This document shows, piece by piece, positions 16,295-24,798 of a stretch of 64,000 nucleotides of DNA. The notes under the pieces were generated by a model. The model saw only the letters and a program-made list of their open reading frames with translations, did not search any database and had not been told where the DNA came from. Source of the DNA: JAHEFT01 sp963766195 (GTDB lineage: Bacteria; Pseudomonadota; Gammaproteobacteria; Xanthomonadales; SZUA-36); assembly GCA_963766195.1 (NCBI GenBank), contig CAVXYY010000005.1, forward strand, positions 682,001 through 746,000, read 5' to 3'. The translations under genes and the position numbers were made by a program. Within the stretch, counting starts at the first letter, position 1, and every line of letters begins with the position of its first letter.

Positions 16295-17188
16295 ATGACT
16301 GAAACCGTAATCAGTTCCGCCAGCAGGGAAGTCGTTATCGGCTTTGACCGGCCTTTCGTGGTGATTGGCGAACGCATCAATCCCACCGGGCGCAAATTGC
16401 TGGCCCAGGAAATGAAGGCCGGTGACTTCAGCCGCGTCGAAGCCGACGCGATGGCCCAGGTCGCTGCGGGCGCGCAGGTCCTGGACGTCAATGCCGGTAT
16501 CCCGCTGGCTGATGAACCGGCCTTGCTCGCACAGGCAGTCCGCCTGGTCCAGTCCCTGACCGATGTTCCCCTGTCGATCGATTCTTCGGTGCTGGAAGCG
16601 CTCGAATCGGGCCTGGCGGCCTACCAGGGCAAAGCCCTGCTCAATTCCGTCACGGGTGAAGAGGACCGCATGGAGCGGATATTCCCGCTGGTAAAAAAAT
16701 ACGGCGCCGCGGTGGTCGCCATCTGCAACGACGACAGTGGTATTTCGACCGACATCGATGTCCGTTTCGAGGTAGCCAAGAGGATTGTTCAGCGCGCTTC
16801 CGACCATGGGATTCCCGCCTGTGACGTCGTTGTCGACCCCCTGGTCATGCCGGTGGGCGCCATGGCGGACGCCGGTGTCCAGGTGTTCAGGCTGATCCGC
16901 CGCCTGCGTGCCGAGTTGAAAGTGAATACTACCTGCGGCGCGTCGAACGTCAGCTTCGGACTGCCCAACCGTCATGGCCTCAATCCCACCTTCCTGGCCA
17001 TGGCCATCGGCGCCGGCATGACTTCAGCCATCACTAACCCATTGGAGGCGCCACTGATGCAGGCCGTGCGCGGATCGGACGTCCTGATGGACCATGACCC
17101 GCAGTGCTCGAACTGGATCGCTGCCTACCGCCAGCCTGCCGCGGAGGGAGCACGCGAGCGCCGCACCAGCCGCCGGCGCCGGACTTAA
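16295..17188 (+). CDS. Pterin-binding methyltransferase (DHPS-like, MtgA/MtvA type)
   Basis: 297 residues, ATG at 16295 seven bases after the preceding gene. A dihydropteroate-synthase-like TIM barrel: VVIGERINPTGRK (20-34), DVNAGIPLADEP, PLSIDSSVLEALE, VVDPLVMPVG and CGASNVSFGLPNR, all typical of the methyl-THF:corrinoid methyltransferases. It should transfer the methyl group from the corrinoid protein to tetrahydrofolate. The basic C-terminal tail (ERRTSRRRRT) overlaps the region upstream of the activase start. Confidence 0.93.
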   Translation: MTETVISSASREVVIGFDRPFVVIGERINPTGRKLLAQEMKAGDFSRVEADAMAQVAAGAQVLDVNAGIPLADEPALLAQAVRLVQSLTDVPLSIDSSVLEALESGLAAYQGKALLNSVTGEEDRMERIFPLVKKYGAAVVAICNDDSGISTDIDVRFEVAKRIVQRASDHGIPACDVVVDPLVMPVGAMADAGVQVFRLIRRLRAELKVNTTCGASNVSFGLPNRHGLNPTFLAMAIGAGMTSAITNPLEAPLMQAVRGSDVLMDHDPQCSNWIAAYRQPAAEGARERRTSRRRRT

Positions 17189-17190
17189 AG

Positions 17191-19176
17191 TTGACCGACG
17201 CCCTCATCGTTTTCAGCCCGTCCGGTAAGCGGGGACGCTTTCCTCTGGGCACACCCGTGCTGCAGGCGGCGCGGGAACTGGGCGTGGATATCGACTCGAT
17301 ATGCGGTGGGCGCGCCCGTTGCGGCCGCTGCCAGGTCGAGGCGGTGGAGGGCAGCTTCGCCAAGGAAAATATCGTTTCCAGGCCGGATCACCTGAGTGAG
17401 ATGTCCGAGACAGAACAATTTTGCCTGCAGCGCGGGCGGCTGCAGGCTGGAAACCGGCTGAGCTGCCAGGCCAGGATTCTCGGCGATGTGCGGATCGACG
17501 TGCCGGCCGGCAGCCAGGTGCATCACCAGGTGGTGCGCAAGGACTTTGAGGCGCGGGATATCGAACTTGACCCGGTGGTTCACCTGTATTTTGTCGAGGT
17601 TGAACCCCCCGATATGCACGCCGCTGCCGGCGACCTGCAGCGCCTGCAGCGCGCGCTGGAGCAGGACTGGGGCCTGACCGGGCTGGGCTGGGATCTGGCC
17701 GTGCTGCAGCAGTTGCAGGAGGCGCTGCGCAAGGGCAAGTGGCAGGTTACCGTGGCCGTGCGCCACGGTTGCCAGGTCATATCGGTATGGCCCGGCTTCC
17801 GGGACCGGGCCTTCGGCGCTGCGATCGACGTGGGATCCACGACCATAGCGGTTCACCTCTGTGACCTGGCCAGCGGCGAAGTGCTCGCCAGCGCCGGTGC
17901 AATGAACCCCCAGATCCGGTTCGGTGAAGACCTGATGAGCCGGGTTTCCTATGCCATGCTGAACCCGGAAGGGGCGGGGCAGATGACTACCGCAGTGCGC
18001 AAAGCGATCGGCGGGCTGATCGCCGATACCGCGCAGAAGGCCGGGATTGACCTTGAAGAGATCCTGGAAATCACCCTGGTGGGAAACCCGGTGATGCACC
18101 ACCTGCTGCTCGGGTTGGACCCCACGCCGCTGGGCACGGCGCCGTTCGCGCTGGCCACGGATCACGCGGTAGACATCCGTGCAGCGGAAATCGATATCGG
18201 GTTGCACCCGGGTGCGCGGGCCTACGTGTTGCCTTGCATCGCCGGCCACGTGGGAGCCGACACCGCCGGCGTAATGCTGGCTGAAACCCCCTGGGATCGG
18301 GACGAAATCAGCCTGATCATCGATGTCGGCACCAATGCCGAAATCGTGCTCGGCAACCGGCACCGCCTGCTGGCCGCTTCCAGCCCAACCGGGCCGGCTT
18401 TCGAGGGCGCACAGATCAGTGGCGGACAGCGCGCCGCGCCGGGCGCGATCGAGCGCGTCCGGATCGACCGGGAAACCCTGGAACCGCGTTTCCGGGTCAT
18501 TGGTTCCGACCTGTGGTCGGATCAGCCGGGTTTCATCGAGGCCGTTGGAGAGCAGGGGGTTACCGGTATCTGCGGTTCCGGCATCATCGAGGCCATTGCC
18601 TGCATGTACCTCGCCGGCATTATCCGCCAGGACGGTTCCATCGATGGCGAGGCCGCCGGCCGCAGCGAGCGGGTACAGGCCAGTGACCGGACTTTTTCCT
18701 ACCTGCTGCACGACGGCGAACCCAGGATCGTCATCGAACAGGGCGACGTGCGCGCCATCCAGTTGGCCAAGGCCGCGCTGTATGCCGGCTCCCGGCTGCT
18801 GATGGATCACATGGGGGTTGAGCGGGTCGACCGCATCAGGCTGGCCGGGGCGTTCGGCAGCCATATCGATGTTAAGTACGCGATGGTGCTGGGCATGATC
18901 CCCGATTGTGACCTGGGCCAGGTTTCATCCGCCAATAATGCGGCGGGGACCGGCGCCCGGATTGCGCTGCTGAACCGCACTTCGCGCACTGAAATTGAAT
19001 CGCGCGCGCGCAATATTGAAAAGATAGAAACTGCGATAGACGCAGGTTTCCAGCAGCACTTCGTCGACGCGATGGGCATCCCGCACAGCACCCAGGCGTA
19101 TCCGAGTCTGTCGGAGGTGGTGGATTTGCCGAAGCCTGTCGAAAACTCAGCGCGCCCGCGCGGGCCGGCGGCGTAA
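17191..19176 (+). CDS. RamA-like ATP-dependent corrinoid reductive activase (2Fe-2S ferredoxin + DUF4445/ASKHA)
   Basis: About 661 residues from TTG at 17191; a GTG at 17104 in the same frame would add 29 residues but would overlap the previous gene by 85 bases, and the ferredoxin domain begins right after the TTG (TDALIVFSPSGKRGRF). The [2Fe-2S] cysteines are in CGGRARCGRC, with a fourth in LSCQARI. The ASKHA ATPase part has AIDVGSTTIAVHL, IIDVGTNAEIVLG and ICGSGIIEAIACMY. The protein re-reduces inactive Co(II) corrinoid to Co(I), which is essential wherever oxygen is present. Last gene of the operon; a REP-like element follows. Confidence 0.93.
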   Translation: MTDALIVFSPSGKRGRFPLGTPVLQAARELGVDIDSICGGRARCGRCQVEAVEGSFAKENIVSRPDHLSEMSETEQFCLQRGRLQAGNRLSCQARILGDVRIDVPAGSQVHHQVVRKDFEARDIELDPVVHLYFVEVEPPDMHAAAGDLQRLQRALEQDWGLTGLGWDLAVLQQLQEALRKGKWQVTVAVRHGCQVISVWPGFRDRAFGAAIDVGSTTIAVHLCDLASGEVLASAGAMNPQIRFGEDLMSRVSYAMLNPEGAGQMTTAVRKAIGGLIADTAQKAGIDLEEILEITLVGNPVMHHLLLGLDPTPLGTAPFALATDHAVDIRAAEIDIGLHPGARAYVLPCIAGHVGADTAGVMLAETPWDRDEISLIIDVGTNAEIVLGNRHRLLAASSPTGPAFEGAQISGGQRAAPGAIERVRIDRETLEPRFRVIGSDLWSDQPGFIEAVGEQGVTGICGSGIIEAIACMYLAGIIRQDGSIDGEAAGRSERVQASDRTFSYLLHDGEPRIVIEQGDVRAIQLAKAALYAGSRLLMDHMGVERVDRIRLAGAFGSHIDVKYAMVLGMIPDCDLGQVSSANNAAGTGARIALLNRTSRTEIESRARNIEKIETAIDAGFQQHFVDAMGIPHSTQAYPSLSEVVDLPKPVENSARPRGPAA

Positions 19177-19182
19177 ACGCCG

Positions 19183-19244
19183 GTAGGAGCGATCTTAATC
19201 GCGATATAGGCAAAACCGGCTATCGCGATCAAAAGCGATCCTCC
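19183..19244. repeat. REP-like inverted pair A
   Basis: Two 23-nt units in inverted orientation, 19183-19205 (GTAGGAGCGATCTTAATCGC onward) and 19222-19244, separated by 16 bases. Each unit starts GTAGGAGCG and ends CGCGAT. It lies between the convergent ends of the activase and the glycosyltransferase gene, the usual spot for REP/BIME elements. Four more pairs occur in the window. Confidence 0.85.
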
Positions 19245-19251
19245 TGGACGG

Positions 19252-21150
19252 TTATTGCTTGGGTATCATCAAAACCCCGTCCGCGGTTTCCAGCACGATA
19301 TCGAAATGATCACGGTAGCTGGCTATGTCCTGGGGCCAGAAAACGTCCGCGTGTTTGTGCATTGCAACCGCCTTGATGCCTCTTTCCTTCACCTTTTGGT
19401 ACAAGGATTCGGAACCGTCGATTTCCCAATATCCGGTCGGACCGATATGCGCGAATTGCTTGTACCCGTAGAGTCCCATCCAGTCGCCGACCACGGTTCC
19501 CGGGAAAAAATACCGGGATTCAGAGACACGGAACTGCAATATGGGACCCATTCCAATGCGGGGATCGGCTGATGCCGCAAGCATCAGGTCATAGGCCGGC
19601 ACCTCTCTTCGCAGAAATTCCGTTTGTTGCTGCGCGGTCAATGGCACTCTGTGGCGGTCCAGCCTCAGGTTTTGCAAGCCGAACCCGAGCAGCAGAGCGA
19701 GGGTTGCGAACAAAAACGCCTTTCCGACGGTGGTTATGGACTTCGAAGATTTGCCGGAAGTTTTGATCTTTTGCCCGTTCCAGATCATTTCAGCAAAGAC
19801 AGCGAACGCCGTTACTGCGGCAAGGCTCATCAGCGGTGTGATCAGCATCAGGTAACGAAGCACCTGGGAGCTCCAGAACCAAAAAATAAGATAGGCCAGG
19901 CAAGTTATCTGCAAGGCCCTGACGAACGGTTTTTGCCAGCGGATCAAAAGGCAGCTCAGCATGAAAACACCGACCAATACACCGCCGTTACCGGTATACC
20001 CGTTGAAGCGCAGGCTTTCGCTGTACAGCTTCCAGGGCAACAGGAGAAAATTCAGCAGGGTTCTGTCGATGCCATGGGACTTCAGTTCGACTATTTGCGC
20101 AGCCAGTTCCTTGGCGCTCCAGATGTAATAGCCAAACAGATCACCGGCAAACGGGTGGACCGGATTGCCCGAAATCACCCAGGAACGCAGGTACCAGAAA
20201 AGGCCAAAAACGCCGGTCAGGAATGCAAACCTGGCCGTCAGCTTCACATCTTTCGAAAACCACAGCAGCATCAGTCCCAGGGGAATGGTGAACAAAGCCC
20301 CCTGGTACTTGGTTCCCATCGCGGTACCGGCGAAGAGTGCACAAAACCAGAGCAGACTGCGTTGCCGGCTATCGACCCACAATGCCATGCAAAGAAACGC
20401 TGCTGTCACAAATAGCAGCACGCCGTTATCCACGTAGGCGTAGCCAAAAGAATGCACAAACTCCTTAAGCAGAAGAACCCCTGCGGCGGTGAGGATTCCG
20501 GTGAACCAGTTGTGCCAGTGACGCGACATTCCATAAACACCGGTCACGGCCAGCCAACCCATGGCCGCATGCATCATTTGCGGCAGTACGCTGCCGGGGC
20601 GGATCAATGCTGCCGCGTACAGCAGATTGATATTGTGCGTATGCAGCGGAAAGCGCAGGGTTTCATTAACGGCCAGCCCGCCATGTTCCAGGTAGAAACG
20701 GGCATAGGGCAGATGGTACGTCAACGCATCCATCCCGTAAGGCGGGCCGAGTGGCCGGAGAACCCACGGCAGGATCAACAGGAAAACCGGCAGAATTTGC
20801 AGCCATTCAAATCCCGTGAGCCGGAACGGCCGGGTGAAATCCTCCCAAATGGCGGGATTGAGCTTCAGTGCAACCACGCTTCCGGCTACCAGGCCCGCCA
20901 GGACCGCCAGGATGGGCACAGGGCTCAGGAGATTACTGACGGCCAGGATGATCAGCAGAAGAATTTGCAAAGACAACCCGGCGCACACGGTGAAAAACAG
21001 GGCCAGCTCCGGATTGGGCCACGGCATGGACTGCGTGCGACCAGCGCCGGCGACCAGGCCCCAAAGGACAATCCCCGGCAGCAGGCACGAGATGAGCCAC
21101 GCAGCGAGCAAGGCGTAGTTTTCAACCAGGATGAAAAAAATTTCCCGCAT
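19252..21150 (-). CDS. Polytopic GT-C-like glycosyltransferase (GtrC/ArnT-type)
   Basis: 632 residues with about 11-13 hydrophobic segments, starting at 21150. After the first membrane segments the loop PPYGMDALTYHLPYARFYLEHGG carries acidic and histidine residues in the position of the GT-C catalytic loop. The last third (about 510-632) is a soluble domain. Together with the GT2 and GtrA genes upstream it forms the three-gene arrangement used to glucosylate O-antigen or other envelope polymers: GT2 charges undecaprenyl phosphate, GtrA flips it, and this protein transfers the sugar in the periplasm. The sugar and acceptor are unknown. Confidence 0.75.
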   Translation of the reverse strand: MREIFFILVENYALLAAWLISCLLPGIVLWGLVAGAGRTQSMPWPNPELALFFTVCAGLSLQILLLIILAVSNLLSPVPILAVLAGLVAGSVVALKLNPAIWEDFTRPFRLTGFEWLQILPVFLLILPWVLRPLGPPYGMDALTYHLPYARFYLEHGGLAVNETLRFPLHTHNINLLYAAALIRPGSVLPQMMHAAMGWLAVTGVYGMSRHWHNWFTGILTAAGVLLLKEFVHSFGYAYVDNGVLLFVTAAFLCMALWVDSRQRSLLWFCALFAGTAMGTKYQGALFTIPLGLMLLWFSKDVKLTARFAFLTGVFGLFWYLRSWVISGNPVHPFAGDLFGYYIWSAKELAAQIVELKSHGIDRTLLNFLLLPWKLYSESLRFNGYTGNGGVLVGVFMLSCLLIRWQKPFVRALQITCLAYLIFWFWSSQVLRYLMLITPLMSLAAVTAFAVFAEMIWNGQKIKTSGKSSKSITTVGKAFLFATLALLLGFGLQNLRLDRHRVPLTAQQQTEFLRREVPAYDLMLAASADPRIGMGPILQFRVSESRYFFPGTVVGDWMGLYGYKQFAHIGPTGYWEIDGSESLYQKVKERGIKAVAMHKHADVFWPQDIASYRDHFDIVLETADGVLMIPKQ

Positions 21151-21153
21151 GGC

Positions 21154-21540
21154 CTAACGTCTGAATACCCAGAATCGGGAGACGAGGTAGCTGGCGACCG
21201 CGAGTAACGCTTCGACCATTAGTTTGGCAATGATCCGGCGGGTATTGTCGTCACCCCAGATCGCCTGCAGCCAAAGCACTGCCAGGCTGCTGATCAGCGT
21301 CATGGCGCCCCACAGCAACAGGAATCGAAGCAGGCTGCTGCTGAATCGTTTCAGCGACTCGTTCCGTTGACCAAACGTCACGTAGCGGTTCAGCAAAAAA
21401 CCGATCGCGGCCGCGCTGGCTCTTGACGTGATATTGGCCGGCAGCGTGGTCACCCCGTTACTGATCAACACCGCATACAGGCCGGCATCAATCACGTATT
21501 GAATCCCCCCGACGGCCAGGAAGAACAACGGCTGGCGCAT
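21154..21540 (-). CDS. GtrA-family membrane protein (lipid-linked sugar flippase)
   Basis: 128 residues with four membrane segments: FLAVGGIQYVIDAGLYAVLI, a second around 40-55, LLLWGAMTLISSLAVLWL and a final AVASYLVSRFWVF. The GtrA pattern is clear in the first segment and in AIGFLLNRYVTFG. The start overlaps the GT2 stop by one base (TGATG) and three bases separate its stop from the downstream gene. It is proposed to flip the undecaprenyl-phosphate-linked sugar made by the GT2 enzyme. Confidence 0.9.
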   Translation of the reverse strand: MRQPLFFLAVGGIQYVIDAGLYAVLISNGVTTLPANITSRASAAAIGFLLNRYVTFGQRNESLKRFSSSLLRFLLLWGAMTLISSLAVLWLQAIWGDDNTRRIIAKLMVEALLAVASYLVSRFWVFRR

Positions 21541-22511
21541 CAGCCCCTGGCTTCCCGTCGTTTGAAGCGGGCCAGGGCTTGCCGCGGCACGTTCTGGATA
21601 TCATAGTTCAGAAAGGAAAGCAGAAGCTGGAACCCGATGATGAATGGAAGCCCCGCCAGCATCACGGTTCCGGCCGAGGCGGGCACGCCCGTTTCAATAC
21701 TTTCGGACCAGGCGCTGATGCCGGTGACCAGGCCGAACATCCCGATGATGAAGCCCGCCACCAGTTGCAGGCTGGCCACATTGAAATCGCGCAGGAAATA
21801 GTTATAGAAAATCCGTTTGAACAGGTTCCGCATATTGCCCAGCAGGAAAGGGCCCAGCACCCGGCCGATCCGGAGGCTCGATGATTCATCACCGTAAAGA
21901 GCCCGCATGGGCATATCGCATACCACGGCCCGGGCCACGTTCAGGCGAAACAGCATGTCGCTCTCGAAGAAATAGCCGTTGCTGACCTTGTCCAGCGGAA
22001 TCGCCGAGAGCGCATGGGAACCTATCGCCGTGAAGCCGTTGGTGGGATCCAGTATTTGCCAGTACCCGCTCGAGAGCTTGGTAAACAGCGACAGCATGCT
22101 GTTGCCGAACAGGCGCAGGGCGGGCATGTCCTTGAGGTATTCCAGTTCGTGGAAACGGTTGCCCTTGCAGTAATCGCATTCCGCATCGAGTATGGGCTGC
22201 ACCAGCAACGGTATCAGGCCAGGGTCCATTTGACCGTCGCCGTCCAGCTTGATCACGACATCGCATTTCGCTTCCAGCGCAGCCTGGTAACCCGCCTTGA
22301 CGGCTCCGCCGACTCCCAGGTTCTGTTGATTGAACAGGACCCTGACTTTGGGATCATTGATTTCCTGTTCGACCAGTTGCCCGCTTTGCTGCGGGCAGGC
22401 ATCGTCCACGCAGATGATCATTTCAGCGTGATCCAGCGCGCCCCTGACCACCTGGATGATCGAGTCACGCACCCGGTAGCACGGTATGACGATGGCGATT
22501 TTTGCACTCAT
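21540..22511 (-). CDS. GT2 glycosyltransferase, GtrB/dolichol-phosphate mannosyltransferase-like
   Basis: 323 residues. The GT-A domain opens IAIVIPCYRVRDSI; ICVDDACPQQSG and VVIKLDGDGQMDPG provide the nucleotide-sugar and metal (DGDGQ) sites. Two C-terminal membrane helices (about 245-270 and 280-300) anchor it, as in GtrB. It should load a sugar from UDP- or GDP-sugar onto undecaprenyl phosphate. It is the first gene of the gtr-like operon and divergent from the HyuA gene; the 106-bp gap between them shows no clear palindrome. Confidence 0.9.
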   Translation of the reverse strand: MSAKIAIVIPCYRVRDSIIQVVRGALDHAEMIICVDDACPQQSGQLVEQEINDPKVRVLFNQQNLGVGGAVKAGYQAALEAKCDVVIKLDGDGQMDPGLIPLLVQPILDAECDYCKGNRFHELEYLKDMPALRLFGNSMLSLFTKLSSGYWQILDPTNGFTAIGSHALSAIPLDKVSNGYFFESDMLFRLNVARAVVCDMPMRALYGDESSSLRIGRVLGPFLLGNMRNLFKRIFYNYFLRDFNVASLQLVAGFIIGMFGLVTGISAWSESIETGVPASAGTVMLAGLPFIIGFQLLLSFLNYDIQNVPRQALARFKRREARG

Positions 22512-22617
22512 TGTCCGGAATGATATTCGATCGCGCCGTTGTTATCACTCGTGCTCTCGATCCTGATCTGATTTACTGTCATATTCTGGCCGGGAACCAT
22601 CGGTGAATTAGTACCGC

Positions 22618-24660
22618 ATGCCGCAAAAACCACTCAAATTGGGTATCGACACAGGTGGCACATACACCGATGCCGTGCTGGTCAATGAACAAAACCGCGT
22701 CATCTCGTTCGCCAAAAGCCTGACCACGCGGCACGACCTGACCCTGGGAATCCGGGGGGCGCTGGACGCCCTGCCGCAGGAATCTTTCGACGGGATCTGC
22801 CTGGTGGCGCTGTCCACTACGCTGTCGACCAATTCAGTGGTCGAAGGCCGGGGCGCACCGGTGGGTGTTCTTCTGCCGGGCTATCGTCAACAACAGGTGC
22901 AGAAAAGCGGTCTGCTGGAGATCATTGAAAGGGACCTGGTCACGATGCTGCCGGGCGGTCACGACGCGACCGGGGTGGAGCGGGAAGCCCTCGATGAAGA
23001 ATTGACCCGCCAGGTTATCCGGCGGCAGATGGGCCGGGTGTCGGCGTTCGCCGTATCGTCGATGTTCGGCGTACGCAACCCGCTGCACGAAGTACGTGTC
23101 CGCGAGTTGATCAGCGAAATGTGTTCCCGGCCGGTGACCTGCGGGCACGAACTGGCCAGTGACCTGGACGCCCCGCGCCGTGCGCTGACGGTCGCGCTCA
23201 ACGCCCGGATGATTCCGGTGATCCACGAGCTGATCGTCGCCGTTCAGAAAATTCTCGACGAGAAGAATATTCACGCGCCATTGATGATGGTCAAGGGTAA
23301 CGGTTCGCTGATCAACACGGAAACCGCGATGAAACAGCCCGTGGGTATGGTGCTGTCGGGTCCGGCCGCAAGCGTGGTGGGGGCCTGCGCGCTGAGTGGT
23401 GTCGGTAACGCCATCATTGCCGACATGGGCGGAACCACCACCGACATCGCGGTGGTCACGGATGGACAACCGGAACTGGGAACGGATGGCGTGCTGATCG
23501 GCGACTGGAAACCAATGGTCGAGGCGGTTCGCGTCATCTCGATCGGGCTCGGCGGTGACAGCGAGGTTCGCTTCAGCGGACAGACCGGTATCGAAGTCGG
23601 TCCGCGCCGGGTCGTTCCATTGAGCCTGCTGGCTCACTTGTATCCGCAAACCGTGGAGTGCCTCGAACGGCAGTTGAAAAGCCCACCCGGCCGCGCCAAC
23701 AACCGGTTCGCGATGAGGCTGGAATCCAACGAGGTATTGATGGCGTCCTGTTCGGAGATTGAGTTGCGGGCCTGGGAGATGCTTTCCGAACAGCCGGTCG
23801 AACTGGATGCGATCCCCGGCCGGGACCGGGATCTGCTGCGCGGTATTGCCCGGCTGCAACGGAAGGGGATGGTTATATACACTGGCTTCACACCCAGTGA
23901 TGCGGCTCACGCGCTGGGCCTGTCGAAGCATTGGAGCAGCGATGCGGCGAGACTGGCGGCCTTGATCTGGGCCCGCCAGATGCGGCACGTTTACGGCCTG
24001 GGGCGTTGGCAGGAGGGTGATGCCCAAACGCCCAGCCGGCACGTCTTTGAACAGGTGAGCCGGCAAATCAGCCGGGCCTTGATCGAAGCGGGGCTGCACC
24101 AGCACCGTGCGCTGGAAGCGGCCGTGGCCAGGAACCTGACAGGACTGCTGGCGGAACTCGTTTTTGAATCAAGCGGCGCGCCGGGGTCCCGGCTGAACCC
24201 CGGCTCCCTGTTGCACCTGAAGTTCGCGGCGGATTACCCGCTGGTTGGCGTAGGTGCACCAGCATCGACTTTTTTCCCCGATTCGGCGGCGCACCTGGGC
24301 GTTGAACTGGTTTTGCCGGAACACGCCGAAGTAGCCAATGCGTTTGGTGCTGTGATGGGCAGCGTGGTGCAACGCTTTCACGTGACGGTTACCCAGCCTC
24401 TGAACGGTCAGTTCATCGTGCACAGTGACCGCGAGCCCATCCGTTTTTCGAACCTGGAAGAAGCCTTGTCAAGCGCCGAAGCGATTGCCGGGAAAGCGGT
24501 TCAGCGGCTGGCCCGGAAGGCCGGCGCCGGTTCCGTGGTCATCCGGGTCAGTCGTGACGACAACCACATCCACCACGACGTTGACGGTGAACTGTTCCTG
24601 GAAACAAAAATAACCGCGACGGCCACCGGCCGCCCGGTTATGTCCAAAATTCGTACCTGA
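22618..24660 (+). CDS. HyuA/oxoprolinase-family ATPase (hydantoinase A subunit-like)
   Basis: 680 residues. N-terminal hydantoinase/oxoprolinase domain with the ASKHA phosphate loop GIDTGGTYTDAVL (9-21), second phosphate loop IADMGGTTTDIAVVTDG and GPAASVVGAC, then a long C-terminal region. HyuA proteins hydrolyse ATP to open hydantoins, 5-oxoproline or acetone-like substrates and normally need a HyuB partner; none is encoded here. A relationship with N-methylhydantoin or creatinine breakdown would suit the methylamine theme but is only inference. Its ATPase core is distantly related to that of the corrinoid activase. Confidence 0.85.
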   Translation: MPQKPLKLGIDTGGTYTDAVLVNEQNRVISFAKSLTTRHDLTLGIRGALDALPQESFDGICLVALSTTLSTNSVVEGRGAPVGVLLPGYRQQQVQKSGLLEIIERDLVTMLPGGHDATGVEREALDEELTRQVIRRQMGRVSAFAVSSMFGVRNPLHEVRVRELISEMCSRPVTCGHELASDLDAPRRALTVALNARMIPVIHELIVAVQKILDEKNIHAPLMMVKGNGSLINTETAMKQPVGMVLSGPAASVVGACALSGVGNAIIADMGGTTTDIAVVTDGQPELGTDGVLIGDWKPMVEAVRVISIGLGGDSEVRFSGQTGIEVGPRRVVPLSLLAHLYPQTVECLERQLKSPPGRANNRFAMRLESNEVLMASCSEIELRAWEMLSEQPVELDAIPGRDRDLLRGIARLQRKGMVIYTGFTPSDAAHALGLSKHWSSDAARLAALIWARQMRHVYGLGRWQEGDAQTPSRHVFEQVSRQISRALIEAGLHQHRALEAAVARNLTGLLAELVFESSGAPGSRLNPGSLLHLKFAADYPLVGVGAPASTFFPDSAAHLGVELVLPEHAEVANAFGAVMGSVVQRFHVTVTQPLNGQFIVHSDREPIRFSNLEEALSSAEAIAGKAVQRLARKAGAGSVVIRVSRDDNHIHHDVDGELFLETKITATATGRPVMSKIRT

Positions 24661-24690
24661 GGGTAATTAGTTCAACTTTAAAAATCATTT

Positions 24691-24706
24691 CATGATTTAA
24701 ATCATG
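24691..24706. promoter_or_regulatory. FNR/CRP-like palindrome upstream of decaheme cytochrome copy 1
   Basis: Perfect 16-bp palindrome CATGATTTAAATCATG. The core GAT-TTAA-ATC fits the FNR/ANR half-site spacing (TTGAT-N4-ATCAA) apart from the outermost bases. Its centre is about 100 bases upstream of the ATG. The identical 16-mer stands at the same distance before the second cytochrome copy. Redox- or oxygen-dependent activation is inferred. Confidence 0.6.
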
Positions 24707-24798
24707 GAATAGATGGCTAATAAATGTTCTTTTATGCCATGAAGCGGTCCGGAAGGTTTTTACCGGTCTGCACAGTCAAGCCAACGAGGAGATTAACA

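Noticed and set aside
17185..18864. 559-codon open frame antisense to the corrinoid activase
   Set aside because: GC-rich shadow frame; the plus-strand product has a complete set of family motifs and the antisense product has none.
19255..20437. Several plus-strand frames opposite the GT-C-like gene
   Set aside because: They contain no hydrophobic or domain pattern, while the minus-strand frame gives a coherent polytopic protein.
22834..24105. 423-codon open frame antisense to the HyuA gene
   Set aside because: Low-complexity, histidine- and arginine-rich translation without any recognisable domain, opposite an intact gene.
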